Shown: positions 22,640-34,719 of the stretch, piece by piece | Position numbering within the stretch: position 1 is the stretch's first letter | How the letters are laid out: each line of letters starts with the position of its first letter | Source of the DNA: Pyxicephalus adspersus | Lineage: Eukaryota > Chordata > Amphibia > Anura > Pyxicephalidae | Length of the DNA: 64,000 bases | Direction of reading: 5' to 3' | Assembly (NCBI RefSeq): GCF_032062135.1 | Contig: NC_092868.1 | Coordinates: 48,713,163-48,777,162, forward strand | Program-made: the position numbers and the translations under genes | The notes under the pieces: generated by a model | What the model was told of the DNA's origin: nothing | Database searches by the model: none | Seen by the model: the letters and a program-made list of their open reading frames with translations, nothing else

Positions 22640-23228
22640 TAAGGCCTCAAACTCTGCAACACAATCCCAGTCCTGGCACAATTACTGAACAGGAATACTT
22701 ACAGCCATTACTGTAGAAAAGACAAGGGAGTTTTCTGCACCCCTGTCACCAGCTTTTTCAACCACCCACTAGTCTAAACTAAATTCTAACTCCAGTGCTT
22801 TGCCATAAAATCCCTCCACATTTCTTGCCCCACCTACTTTTCTGACCTGATAGTAAAATACCCCCCTTGCCACTCTCTTTGCTCCTCCAATGAACTACTA
22901 ATGACTTCATCACTCAAAACCTCGTCACATGCATGGCTCCAAGACTTCTCTGGAGCCACTCCTTCTCTCTGCAACCCTCTTCCTCTTTTAATTCGGCTTG
23001 CTCCTTCATTCTTCACATTTAAAAGAGCCCTTCAAACTTCAACTTTTTGTGTCTCTTAAACCCTCTCTGCTCATCCACCATTCCATATCCACCCCCTATA
23101 TTATGCTACTTTCCCCCACTTCTTGAAATATGTTCTCCTTTAGAAAGGATCCACTCTGTGTCATTGTATGCGTCTGTAATTTGCAAACCCTATTTAATGC
23201 ATAGAGGTGCGTAATATGTTGGTGCCTT

Positions 23229-23266
<38 letters not shown>

Positions 23267-23272
23267 ATTAAT
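22640..23272 (+). mobile_element. L2-clade LINE, truncated 3' end with (ATT)n tail
   Basis: The plus strand encodes a broken but recognisable C-terminal reverse-transcriptase segment of L2 ORF2: around 22930-23040 it reads SHAWLQDFSGATPSLCNPL, then IRLAPSFFTFKRALQT. This matches the L2-type pattern of LQDFSRA...LWN.LP...RLAPS...FK..LKT. The 3' end shows TGTCATTGTATGCGTCTGT, GCGTAATATGTTGGTGCC and about 13 ATT units. Frames are interrupted by stops; it is 5' truncated and inactive. Confidence 0.75.
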
Positions 23273-23279
23273 AATATTA

Positions 23280-24145
23280 GGTAATTAGTAAAGATGACTG
23301 CCCCGTGTATCAGTACATATTGTACACAGAAAGATTTTTAACACACCTTGATAAGATTGGTTGCATTATTCTGGTCTTTTTTACACATTTGTTTAACAAA
23401 CACTTAGAAGGCAATACATTTTCTTTAAAGTGGATTTAAAATGCACATTTGTTCACTTACAAGATCATGCAAGTCGTTCACCAAAGGCAAAGACTGTTGA
23501 GTTGTAATATTACAACAAGATGATAATAAGTATGAGTTAAACCAGAATATTTAGTTGACTGGAAACAGATGAGTGTGACATTTTTAATGGATCTTCATGG
23601 GGTTAGAATGGAATATTATGTTGAGTTTGCTTTCATAGCTATATGTCAAGGTATTGCAATCTACAGAACAACGGTGTACACCATTAGCAGGTCATAATGG
23701 ATGTTTTCTACAAGTAAATAAATGGCTTGCTATTACAGCGATGTATTAAAGGCTTGCATTCCTGGCATGTTTATTTCTTTTTATCAAAGCAATTTCAAGA
23801 ACGCTTTCCCTTAAAAATAATCTGAAATGAATTATCTTCCTTGGCGTTAGAGCAACATTTAGAAAATTGAACAGGGGTAAATTGTATGGGAAATGACAGT
23901 GGTGGAAATGCTTTCAATATTTCATTTTGTAAATATGATTCTTATAACTGTTAATGTGTTATGCGGTAGCAAGTGTTGCTATGATTTTCATTGTGCTGCA
24001 TCCAAAGGGAATAGTAACCAGAATTAAATTTAGCAAAAAATTTAGGACTCAATACATTAGCGTTCACTGTTAGGAGATCTGACACTATAGTTAAGCATAG
24101 AAAAAATGGTTCTACTCTAAGATCCCCTCGTTTAAGCATCAACAT
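23280..24145. other. No recognised feature
   Basis: AT-rich; no gene or recognised repeat. Confidence 0.35.
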
Positions 24146-24149
24146 AAAC

Positions 24150-24240
24150 TCAACAAAAAAAACCCTTGCATTACAACCTTAACACAGACCTTCCCAGCAC
24201 ACAACCTTAACACAAACCTTCCCTGTAACTGTAACAGTAG
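24150..24240. repeat. Short tandem duplication
   Basis: ACAACCTTAACACAGACCTTCC-like words occur two to three times in succession, with drift. Confidence 0.5.
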
Positions 24241-24327
24241 TTATAGCCTCATGTTGACCATAAGACTAACCTTTTCACTTTACATTTCTTTAGCCCTAAC
24301 ACTTACCTCTCTATACCCTTAAACTAA

Positions 24328-24700
24328 GGCTGCGTACACACAGGCAATAATTGTCGTCGGAAACGAACGATCCACGACAGATCGTTCGATAATTGTTAAC
24401 AAAAAAGTGCACAACGACTGGTCAACGACGCTGATGAATGAGGAATCTCACTGGAAACAAATGACCGTCCAGGCGGATCTGGTTGGGCGACAATCGCTCG
24501 CAATCTATTGTGTGTACGGTCGTTCAGTGATCGTTAATTGTTCTATGATAAACGTTCTCTTGTACATGTCACTTCCTGCATTGTTTGAACGATCGTTTAA
24601 ACTATGGTATCTAGTGTGTACACTATTGATAGATTATTTTTGAACGATCGTATGGTTACAGCATGTACAGAATAGTGCACAACACGATCATTCAAAATAA
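24328..24700 (+). mobile_element. PIF/Harbinger-like MITE, 3' end eroded
   Basis: Preceded by TAA (24325-24327) and begins GGCTGCGTACACAC, the terminus shared with 27049-27379. It is rich in inverted AACGATCGTT / CGATCGTT words, suggesting internal hairpins. The right terminus (expected GTGTGTACGCAGCC plus TAA) is not present, so the end is approximate. Confidence 0.62.
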
Positions 24701-25242
24701 CCGGGAATAATGTTGGTAAACATTGACAGATTGCCATACTGGAATAACTCTTTTGGTTATCAGAAACTCCATTCCCTTGAATGGAGTGCTACTTGTCATT
24801 TTAAAAATTCATGATAAGCACCCATGGACTTTCATTAGGTCCCTAGACCTGTGTTGTGTATATAGAATAACTTGTAGAAGTGGCCACTAATAGATGCTTT
24901 CTGCTTCTGCAGATGATCCAATGGTGTGTGTTTAAGAAATTTGAAATTGCCACTATAAAAGTCATGAATGTTAACTGCCAATCATAAAGTGACAATCAGT
25001 GTCAAAATTATTGCACTTGCAGTGTTTCAATACTGAAAGTTGAGACCTTCTAAAAGTGGTGATCTTTTCAGCAAACACCACTGACCACCAATTCCTTTTG
25101 GGAAAGAAGACCATTGACCTATTTATTTAGGGGCAGAATATCATTGGCAACCAATGCCTTTATTGGAAAGAAACTACCACACATTATTACCAATGTCTTT
25201 AAAGGGAGTGAAGAAAAACTGCTGGTGGGTCCTATTTGGATC
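24701..25242. other. No recognised feature
   Basis: No gene or repeat is supportable. Confidence 0.35.
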
Positions 25243-25245
25243 AAT

Positions 25246-25469
25246 GGGCCTGGTTTAATAAATCTTTCCAAGGCTGGACACGATACACTTTCATCATTGT
25301 AGCTGGGTGATCCAGCAAACCTGGAATTGATTTCTTAAAAGTAATTTGCTATTTGTTAGAAAATGTTTTCAATCCTGGACCAGATCTATTCTGGGTATGC
25401 TGGATCACCCATCTTCGCTGATGTAAGTGTATCCTCTCTGGCCTTGGGGAGCTTTAATAAATCAGGCCC
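25246..25469. mobile_element. Palindromic MITE family B, most complete copy
   Basis: A 224 bp imperfect palindrome from GGGCCTGGTTTAATAAATC to GCTTTAATAAATCAGGCCC. The inner arms read GGGTGATCCAGCAAACC and GGTATGCTGGATCACCC, and the loop reads CTATTTGTTAGAAAATG. AAT flanks both ends (25243-25245, 25470-25472), a possible 3 bp target duplication. Transcribed, it would fold into one long hairpin. Confidence 0.82.
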
Positions 25470-25472
25470 AAT

Positions 25473-26699
25473 GTCTTAATGGTGAAGTATATCAAACTAG
25501 GACTACCAGCACATCATAACTCATGGATGGGACCCAATATTAGGAATGCATCCAAATGTTTCATTGTTGTGGTTGCACAATGTGTTCCTTCATTCTAAGT
25601 GAAACTTGCTTTCTTGGTTCAAACTATCGACTTACATATGCACAACCTGAAATGGGTAAAAGCGTTTTGAACTAGTTGTCTCTATATATTTTGGTGAAAA
25701 TTGTGACTGGGACAGAAAGCAATTTTGTTTGTAAATCCAAAAAATGTATAGAACTGATTTAAGAGTGAACATTTTCAATGAGGACATCTGTTCTAGTGAT
25801 AACTGTCTGCAAGGGTAACTATATCTGTAGGACAAATCTTCTTAAGTAGCACAACACTTTTTATAAAAGCATTTTAGCTTTAGATATATTTCCAGTGTTC
25901 ATCTCAAATAAAACATCTTTATTTATGAAATTTTTGATCTTATCAAGTTTATGTGTTATGCCCAGTTTAGATGCAAACCATGCTTGGCAAAGATCTTGTG
26001 TAATATCGGTTGTGGAAATACTTTCTCAAATAAAGATAAACTTAAGCTGTTACCTTGTATGGTGTCACATAAATATCAGAAGAAATATGTTTTATGTGAT
26101 GTCCTGTAATACCTTAGTATGCACTGACAGAGTCAGCAGACCTAATCCCCAGCTTTTTCTGTGATGTATGGGTAGATCTTGAACTACGAGGGACAATCTG
26201 GAAAAGATGAATGTATTTACGTGCACAAGCTCAATAAAGTTCAGTTTTCAATCATCAGCCTTTCACATACCCCTTTCTTGAAATGTTAATGTTTTAAATG
26301 TATCATTCTGTGGATTTTTCTTTTCCTGCTAAACTTTGTTGGTGAAGATTAATGTAAAACTGGTCTTTAGATGAGACTGATATGCATAAAGTCTAGACCA
26401 TTTGGAGGCAACCTTGTGGAGGCAGAAAGAACACCAAAGCTTGTAAAGATTTATTGTCTGAAAACAATGTTTAATTTCAGGTGTAAAGTATTTGGAAAAA
26501 GTGGGTTTAGAAAATTCATAACCGCTGGACACAACAGAAACTTTTTAACAATATCACTGCCCAGAAAAATTTTCAATAGTAGGCATTTATCTGTCTGGTG
26601 ATCCCATGCTCTCCGTCAACATGATCTGGCATGTTCCCTTCAGTGACATTGTATGCAGTAGTGAAGGATATCAACTAATTAGTTGTCTGTCCTTTGCTT
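25473..26699. other. No recognised feature
   Basis: AT-rich DNA with short frames only (up to 89 codons). Nothing is supportable. Confidence 0.35.
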
Positions 26700-27620
26700 G
26701 GCAGCTTGCAGTATCCCCAGTTTACCTTTAAACATGTGCACACAAGCTTAAATATGTCTTAGCATCCCCGGCATACACATTGGGGCTGTGTGCAACTGGG
26801 CAGGATTGGAAAGTATGTGTTGTAGCCAATGAGCAGTTTAGTTCCTGGCCACGATCTGGTTTTGACATTGGCTGCTAGACCTATACAGTGCCTCAGATTC
26901 CAGTCAATATTTGCCAATTTTAGCATTAAGCTTGTCTGACCTGCCAGTGGTGTATTTTTCTGTTCGATTATTGGTTGCCAACCCTGCCTGCGTTGTGACC
27001 TGGTTATCATGAGCTTGGACTGATTTTTAGCTGTGAGCCCAAGTCTAAAGCTGCGTACACACCTGCAATTTTTCTCGTTGGAAAGGATCTTTCACGATCC
27101 TTTCCAACGAGAAAAGACTGCACGATGCATGAACGATGCTGTACATACAGCACCGTTCATGCTCTATGGAGAGGGGAGGGGGAGAGCGACGGAGCGGCAC
27201 CCTGCTGCGCGCTCTCCCCTTCCCTTTCATTAGGATCGGTCGTCGTCCATCGTCCATGGATCCGCCAGGACGGTCGTCGGACGATGGACGACGACCGACT
27301 GTACACACGGCAGATTTTCGCCCGATAATTGGCCGATACCGATTATCGGGCGAGAAAAGTTTGCCGTGTGTACGCAGCTTAACTTTTTTTACTAATTAGA
27401 TAACTAACTTGACTGTCTGGCTACCTGTGCATGACTTCTGGCTCTGTTTCCTGGACTACTAGGCTCTTCTGTTCTGCATATCAGTGGATTTCCTGGTTTC
27501 TGACCCTGGAATGACTAACCTTCGATTGTGATCTCTGCCCTGCTCCTGTGGTCCTCCATTAATCCTTGTTCTTCAGAAATCCTGGGGGCAACTACATTCT
27601 GGGACCATGAAACTAGCCTC
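26700..27620 (+). mobile_element. LTR-like repeat interrupted by a MITE
   Basis: CTG/CCT-rich sequence lies on both sides of the insertion at 27049-27379: CCTGCCTGCGTTGTGACCTG before it, and CTGTTTCCTGGACTAC, GGTTTCTGACCCTGG, TCTCTGCCCTGCTCCTG after it. The texture is like that of 2.2-2.6 kb. It could be the LTR/leader region of an endogenous gypsy-like element. No coding domains were seen. Confidence 0.28.
27049..27379 (+). mobile_element. PIF/Harbinger-like MITE with TAA target duplication
   Basis: Perfect terminal inverted repeats AGCTGCGTACACAC and GTGTGTACGCAGCT are flanked by TAA (27046-27048 and 27380-27382). Internal hairpin: TCGTTGGAAAGGATC / GATCCTTTCCAACGA. A second lies near the 3' end: CGCCCGATAATTGG / CCGATTATCGGGCG. 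The GC-rich middle holds GGAGCGGCACCCTGCTGCG and CGTCGTCCATCG. No transposase; the overlapping frames are spurious. Confidence 0.85.
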
Positions 27621-27812
27621 CCAAGCTTGAGCCAAGTTTTCCCATCCAAAGGTAGCTAACCTCAGAATGCTCTTCTGGTTGAATAGGTCATGCTACAAAA
27701 TCTTATTGGAAGCCTTACCAAAAGAATCAAACCTGCAATATATCTGCAAAGATTGGGTGACTCCATATTGAGGCCCATTGTTTGAGAGTGGAATGTGCAA
27801 CAAACTCATAAT

Positions 27813-27857
27813 AGTGTGATGGTCAGATGTCCACCAACATTTGGTCATAGTATATAT
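27813..27857 (-). mobile_element. Tc1/mariner-like terminal fragment
   Basis: GTGTGATGGTCAGATGTCC followed by CATTTGGTCATAGTATATA matches the same Tc1-like terminal repeat as at 8677 and 36358, in right-end orientation. Confidence 0.58.
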
Positions 27858-27859
27858 TC

Positions 27860-28640
27860 GCTTTGGTGTTTAATTTTTTACTTTTTTTTATTAAACAGGC
27901 CTGAAAACTTTTTAAAAAGACATTTGTAGCAGCCATTGAATAATGTGTCTGGGAGGAGCGTTTGTGATGAGGCTACAAGAGACCCATCAATTTCTGGTAG
28001 AGGTCTTTGTTGGACACCTCTTTATACTCTGTCTCCACAGAACACAACAGAGATCTCTTGATTACAAAAGCGTGTTCACTACAATACAAACCTGTTGGCA
28101 GATAAAACATTTCAGTATAAGTGATTCATCTATTTGCCTGGGGTTGCTTTTTAGGAATCGGCATTGTTGTGATCCTTGGCTTGTGAAGCATTTTATTATA
28201 CACAATCATTTTGGCAGTGTTTTATCCACTTCCTGACCTTTATCCCCCTTCCACATTTATCCTACACCTTTGTCATTTAATTTATTTCATTGATGGTGTC
28301 TCCGTTTCAACGTGCACCTCTTTTCCTATAGCCAAACAAGCAATTAATGAGTAAAAAAAAATCAACTCGACAAATTGTTCTGCTAGTGTTCCTGAGCCAC
28401 TTGACCTCCACAATCTCCAGTTTTTTAATGAATGTTCTGCTATTCCTTCTGCATTGCTAATGAGCCATTTACATGATCTTCACTCAAGGCTGAATTTCTT
28501 TTCTCCTGGCTTCATATACTTCAATGATCAGCTTCAGTTAGAATTTACCAGCCCAAAAGTTTGTAAAATTGTACATCTATTCTTGTGATACCTCACTAGT
28601 CAGTGCGTCTAGGGGTGCAATGTAAGAACCAATAAAGGGA
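27860..28640. other. No recognised feature
   Basis: No gene or repeat is supportable. The 97-codon frame at 27943-28236 has no recognised domain. Confidence 0.33.
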
Positions 28641-28644
28641 GTAT

Positions 28645-28705
28645 ATAAACTACAAGGCTGAACATTTTTGACACCTGACCATCACAACTATTGAATAGAA
28701 ATGCT
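28645..28705 (+). mobile_element. Tc1/mariner-like terminal fragment
   Basis: TATAAACTACAAGGCTGAAC and GACACCTGACCATCACAACT match the left terminal region of the Tc1-like family. The rest of the element is absent. Confidence 0.55.
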
Positions 28706-29479
28706 CAGAACACAGAAATTCCAACTCAGATGAAATCCTATTGGATCAGTTGAGAAACTTAACCAGAGTTAGAATTCATATTTCTTAATGAACCATACCT
28801 GTCAATGATGAGTATAGCAGGGCTCAGCCAATCCAATAGCAATAACATTCACCCATCACATTATTTTGATATTTGCATACCTCCACCTAAGCGCCAGCCA
28901 GCTGGTTACATCACATCTGAAAGCAGAAGTAAACCCATGACTACTCGCCTATCCCCGTTCCATCACATGGCACCACCATCTTCCCTCTTCTCTACTTTTT
29001 GAAAATGATCCTTGGCCATCTTGAAGTTCAAAGTCAGACTTAAGTTCCACATGAAGGTTCTTGAGAGGAGTATGGAGCCAGGGTGATGTTTTCAGGAACC
29101 AGCTAGCCAAACCTTCCAACCAGCTGTGATTTGGATGCATTGCATACCGAAAAACATAGACCTAGTGATGACATTGCTGGGTTAAAAAAAGCTATATAAT
29201 AAAAATATATATTTTTTAATATTTTATTAACTTATTCATTATTGTGGAGAAAGGGAAGGAACCAGGACAGACAAAATAAAAGCAGATTAAGAGGAAAGGA
29301 AACCAAACTGGATTATTAACATACATATATTTGAATTTACAGTATCTACTTTACAAAGGATGGCACATCCACATTATACAAGAACAGCAAAATGTCCAGA
29401 ATTCTACAGTTACATCAAACATTATTTTAACTAAACAATATAGTACTCTCAACTATCCTAAAATTATCTATCTATCTAT
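28706..29479. other. No recognised feature
   Basis: No gene or repeat is supportable. Confidence 0.33.
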
Positions 29480-29481
29480 TA

Positions 29482-29535
<54 letters not shown>
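29480..29535. repeat. (AT)n microsatellite
   Basis: TA tract of about 50 bp, preceded by three or four TCTA units. Confidence 0.96.
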
Positions 29536-31592
29536 ACAGTATACATAGCCAATGCATTTAAAATAAAATCCTGAAAAGCAGAGAACCTTTTTCACAGTAC
29601 CTTTCTATAAATACAGTATGACTTTACACACATGTATATACTCTATACTACACTTTTTGCCCCATATACTGATTATCTCTATTGGAGTAGCTGTTAACTA
29701 TAGTACAAATGTGTTAATTAAGTGCTCAGATTGAATTAAGTTTATACCATTGTTTTAATTAGGGAGGTGATGAAATTCAGCATTCCTGCTGATTCCCCAA
29801 CATATGTCCTTTTGTTAAAGATAATTAAAGAACCTTAAATCGAATAAGGGTTAGGGTGGTGAGTTTAGTAAGCAAATGAAAAGTTTTTGAACTCATTTTG
29901 GAGGTACAGAAAACCTTCTTTGTTGTAACTCCAATGCCATTTATAGGGCATTGACCTTGGTTTAGTTTGTTGCGGAACTCTCCATTCAAACATACCAGCT
30001 GAGGGGTTTCATTGTTAATCCGCAGATTTCAATATTGTCTTGTCTGTGCCTGCTCTACATGGGCAACATCTGGGCTAAAAACATCCATTCAGCACATTTC
30101 AGCTATACACAAATGTAATTGTTCTGTATACCAAAACTAGAACTGGGAAGGCTAATTAGATATTTTCAGATAACGCATAACATAACAGGACTATTGATAC
30201 ATTTTCCTGGCCAGATCTGCTTCACGTGAGATTCAATGTGTTTCATTTTTGTGTGGTTTCCACCTATTTAATCTACAGTATCATATTATGCAGCATCATT
30301 CTAAATGTATTTGCTTTTTTAGCATTGTTAGCCTACAAAGTTTTGATGGCCTTTGATCTCAGAAATTTGCTTTATTTTGACTCTTATTTTACAGGTATGC
30401 AACCAAAAGCAGTTTCAGGACAAATATTTGTTTTTCTGTTGAAACATTTTTACAAACAATTTAAAATGTTTACATGCATTTCATGTGTAAAGCCTAAACA
30501 GTGACCCCCCCCAATAATGAGACTTTTTATTAGGCTTTTGACCTCCCTGGATGGGACATTTGTGCCCCCTCTCCTATCCATAAAAGGTCATCTAAAATCT
30601 GATTTTCCAAAGAATGTTGGGGGTAAAAGGCATGTTGTCTCTTTCCCTTTTGGCAAACACCAGACCCCCGTTTGCTCCCAATGGTGTCAAGAGCTATTGT
30701 TATAGCCCTGCAACCCCAGCAATGTACCCTCTGCGTTGTAGGGGTCAGCCCCAGATATCCATCCTTGTCCACAGCTGCCCTCCTACATAATTGGCTAAAC
30801 ACATGTAAATAATGCTAAGGGGTTTCTGCTCCAGCAGCACAGTAATGTACTATTGTGCCTTACACTGCAACTAAGTTGCATCAGGAAAGTGTTCTGGAGT
30901 GGCAAGGGGTGGCTTCCAACAAATTCAACTGGGGCAAACAGGTGCAATACATTAAATAATAAATAAGAAGCAGATATTCTGTACTTCATCATGCATGTAA
31001 AGGCTTCATTTTCAGTTTTGACAGGTAAGAGTCAGCAAAAAAAAATCAATTTAGAGGCAAATATTTTGTAGAGCGTTTCCATAAGAGCTCAGAACCAGTG
31101 ACACCCTTCATGCAATATGTAATTGTACAGAAATACTTAGAATTTTGATGTCAATACCATTATCTCTATTTGATCTTTCAATGTACATTAAACAAGAATT
31201 TCTTGTACTGTCTTGCTGTACAACCTCTCCTCTCCTGCTGCTACTTAGTCATCAGAGGATTTCAACGCTATGATGTATCTTCTTACAAGTGTAAGCATTT
31301 AGGTGTGATCCGTAAAAGCTCTGATAAAACATTTATGATATGAGTAAGACAAAGCAAGCTAGATGACACAGTTTAGGTTTTGCTTACAGAGGCTGTCTCT
31401 GAGCTAACTATGTTGGGTTACCTGGGGATAGACAGTGTATGCGGGGGCCGAACCCTAAAGGAAACCTTTTTTGAGAGAAGCATGGAGGCTGTTATGTCTA
31501 ACTGCTTTTTGATAATGTTATCTGCCAGGCAGAATCAGGTGTAGGAAAGGTATATAGTTCATAAATTCAGGGTTTGTGATTTGTATTCTTTC
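29536..31592. other. No gene recognised
   Basis: 2 kb with frames of up to 92 codons but no domain, splice-supported exon or known family. The stretch 30500-30990 is richer in GC and may be an unidentified dispersed repeat. Confidence 0.33.
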
Positions 31593-31799
31593 TAGGTGAG
31601 TTTACATTGGGGTGGCGCAGAGGCCAGAGTCGCGGACCATGTCTCCAGGATAAATTTGCAGGCTCAGGGCGGTGGGTGGGTTGTCTCTCTGAACACAACC
31701 CACCCACTCTCCTAATACAGGCTCAGACCTGCGACGAGAGAGTGGGTGGGCTCTGGTGTTATGACTTCCCCTTTAAATGACACATAGGCAGGGGTGTAG
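31593..31799. repeat. Nested inverted repeats (switchable hairpin)
   Basis: GTGGGTGGGTTGT (31672-31684) pairs perfectly with ACAACCCACCCAC (31695-31707). CCCACCCACTCTC (31699-31711) pairs perfectly with GAGAGTGGGTGGG (31738-31750). The middle strand is shared, so the two hairpins exclude each other. Probably part of a dispersed frog repeat. Confidence 0.75.
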
Positions 31800-32290
31800 T
31801 CAGGCATGCCATGCCCACTCTTCTTTTTTATGATACACCCCTGCCCATGACGTCCTGGACTTCTCCTTCATCCTGGCACAGTGAAATCAACAGCTGTCAT
31901 CATCTTCTTCCTTCTTCTGGCTATGTTCCCCAATCTTGCTCTGCATAGGTGCAAGATCAGATGATGAAGCCTGCTGCTGTAAATGTAAATAAAGCACGCC
32001 GATCTCACTGTGTTTGCATGAGATCACCAACCTTTTTTTATTGCCTGGAATGCGCCTTTTTTGGGCAGGGATGCAGAGAAAAAGCAAACAAAAACCTATT
32101 GGGATAAGTGATGTACATATCCCAGGAGGCTCTGTGCTCCCATTTAGACTTTACTACTGCAGCAGTTTAGACCGAAGGGGAGGGGCTTAGCTTGTTTTAA
32201 AGACATTATAAGAAAAAAAAGAACAATTTTTAGTTTATTCGAAAGCGTTTTATAAAAAGTAAAAATTGTGGTCATAGGACCACTTTAAAC
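31800..32290 (-). repeat. Dispersed repeat family A, copy 3
   Basis: Read on the minus strand it gives CAGTGAGATCGGC, TTACAGCAGCAGGCTTCATC and ATCTGATCTTGCACC, parallel to the 8.9 kb copy. Plus-strand ACATATCCCAGGAGGCTCTG matches 8850. The outer boundary at CATAGGACCACTTTAAA resembles a repeat end. Confidence 0.5.
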
Positions 32291-33133
32291 TCTTCGATAA
32301 CCATGACATCCAGAGGGCCAAGCTTGGGGGGCAGAGCCTAGAACCCCTGCACTTTTAGCTGTTTCTGATACAAAGCTTGGGAAATAGAAAAAATGCAGGT
32401 GACTTTCAAAAAGTAAAAAAAAAATAAAAGTAAGCAGCAAGTAAAAAAAAAAATGAAAAAAAGGAATCTAGGAGGGAATTAATTGCCAAGTCAATAATGT
32501 CCCCTACCTTGCCATGCAGTCTGGCAGAGCTAAATACATTGCATGTCAGACTGTACAAAACTAAAAATCTTTTGAAAGGTAAATTGGTGAACGTGTGTAT
32601 TCAAACTGTATTTGTTTGTTTTCCTGGAGCTTACAATGAAATATATATCTAATTATATAATAGATAAGTATATGTATATGTGCAATGTAGGCCTATGATA
32701 TATGTCCTGATAATACGTATTTTTAAAATACCTTGGATGTGGTGTGTGGCTTTACCATATGTTTGCAGACCGCACTTTAACACAGCATTAGAAGCAAGTT
32801 TTAATTAGTCTTTGTTGGCTACTAGGACTATGTGCTTGGTCGTTGGTTTTATGTGCTTGTTGGCTAATGAAGTCACTCCGCGCTTTGATACTCTTCCCAG
32901 TTGGGGGTCCGGCCCAGAGAAATCATTGTGAAGAGTGTGAGCCGCATTGTCAGCACAGACCAGCATATAAGCCAGTGATCATTATGGAGTAAAGTGGGCC
33001 AAAGCAAAGCAAACACTGCACAAATGAAGCAAACCCGTCATTCAGTACATTTATTCAGTGTTCACTCTAAAGGCTGGCACTGCATGTTTGATAACCTATT
33101 TTGGGGCTCATGTACGCAGGTCTAAAGTCAAGC
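32291..33133. other. No gene; possible conserved noncoding portion at 32750-33010
   Basis: A-rich runs near 32410-32460 are followed by repeat-free sequence with GGCTAATGAAGTCACTCCGC and GATACTCTTCCCAG. A regulatory role is speculation. Confidence 0.2.
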
Positions 33134-33141
33134 TTAAAAAC

Positions 33142-33860
33142 CAGGGGTTCTTAACTTTTTGATGACTCCAGACCCCCAAAGGATTGTCCAATATGGTCCC
33201 ATACCCCCATCACTGTCGAAATAATCATCACCATTCCTTATATTAGTTGCCAGTATGACTTCCAAACATGTCAACAGCTTTAATTTACTAAACTTTAGAT
33301 ATGGGTAGCTAGGAAGAGAACATGAAATAAAATCATAGGCATTGATAACGTTATCGTATTTATTTACAAATAGCAAAATTAAAAAAATGAAAAATGACAA
33401 ATATACAAACAGCTACAACTATTTTATAGTTATAAATATAACTTTGATTCACCTGTTTCATATTATAAACCAAAAATTTTACTTCTTACAGTTGAGTATT
33501 ACACAAAAGAAGAAAACAAACTTAAATGTGCAAGTTTTTTCAATATCTCGACCACATAACACAGACTTTACCTGATCTAGTAAGATATTTGCTGTTGTTT
33601 TTGTGCAATCAAAGCACGGAATCGGGGTACAGTTATGGACAAAGCTACTTGCATGTCATCTGACACATCAAGTTGATTTCTCCACATTGTCAGATGTGAC
33701 AGAATGTCAGATTTAATAATGTACCCAAGTATAAATTAACACATCAAATAAAATAAATACCATTACCCAGAGATGGAGTCCCATACCCCCAGCATTTGGT
33801 TCCCATACCCCCATGGATATGGATATGGATGGGTATGGATACCCCGGTTAAGAACCCCTG
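33142..33860. mobile_element. hAT-like non-autonomous element, 719 bp
   Basis: Terminal inverted repeats CAGGGGTTCTTAAC and GTTAAGAACCCCTG are perfect over 14 bp. The flanking 8-mers TTAAAAAC (33134-33141) and TTCTAAAC (33861-33868) match at 6 of 8 positions, as expected for hAT. Near the right end CATACCCCC and GGATATGGATATGGATGG are locally repeated. The interior is very AT-rich without a transposase frame. Confidence 0.78.
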
Positions 33861-33987
33861 TTCTAAACAAATACTTAAATATCAATAAAGGTTTTCTTTA
33901 TAGTGAAGAAGAACAATCTATAAATATAGGAGAATAAGGCATATACACACTGCGTAAGTATCAATCTTTATAGAGTCAAGCATTTTT

Positions 33988-34300
33988 GGGTGGCACAGTT
34001 AGTTCGGTGGCCGGCACTCCTGCCTCCATAGCCCTGGATTATAGATTCAAATCTGCTTTCAGGTAGAACTGCAAAGTGTTTGTATGTTCTCCTTGTGTTC
34101 AGGTGGGCACTACCCTAGACCTCCAAAAACATGCAGTGAGATTTTTTGGCTCCCCAAAAATCTGTCCTTGGCACATGTGGAAAAGAACAACCAAAGTGCA
34201 GCGCAAACTGCTGGGCACAATAGAGAGGTGTGAGAATAATTATAAATCTTTTAAATCTTTTAATAATAAAAATCTTATATGCTTTCTGTGCTTCTATCAC
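33988..34300 (+). mobile_element. V-SINE/DANA-like tRNA-derived SINE
   Basis: GGGTGGCACAGTTAGTTCGG carries an A-box-like tRNA head, and GATTATAGATTCAAATCTGC sits at the B-box position (GGTTCGAATCC). The shared core follows: GTTTGTATGTTCTCCTTGTG, then GGTGGGCACTACC and CCAAAAACATGCAG. These modules occur in order in vertebrate V-SINE/DANA elements. The 3' part is unrelated or worn. Confidence 0.65.
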
Positions 34301-34719
34301 CCCTGGTAATTAGCACACCCATCTGCTTATCTTTGTAGGCTGCACTGTTGGTGCTGGAGCACCACACCAGCCAATGCTTTGATAGTATAAGTAAAGTGCA
34401 AGTCAGTACATTGAGGGGTTTAAGAAACAACAATACATGCAAATTGCCATTTCTTTGCATACTTACCTTTTTATACACTTAATACATACCAGAACAGATA
34501 GTTTCTAAAGTTTTATTTGTAGTGTTTACCTACAAGACCAGTCTTGGTTTATGGTGAAGCTGTGCAACACGAAGAAGGAGGCAACAAGAAGACAAATTCA
34601 ACCTTTCCAGGTGACCATACTTAGCTTCCCTCTGATCCTCCCCTGGAACAAGCATGCACAAAAAAGGCAGGAAGAAAACAAACACTAGTCCCCCGTATTG
34701 TCTGTGGTCTTGTAGCTAA
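34301..34719. other. No recognised feature
   Basis: No gene or repeat is supportable. Confidence 0.33.

Noticed and set aside
27045..27399. Overlapping frames of up to 87 codons
   Set aside because: Inside the MITE at 27049-27379; no protein family.
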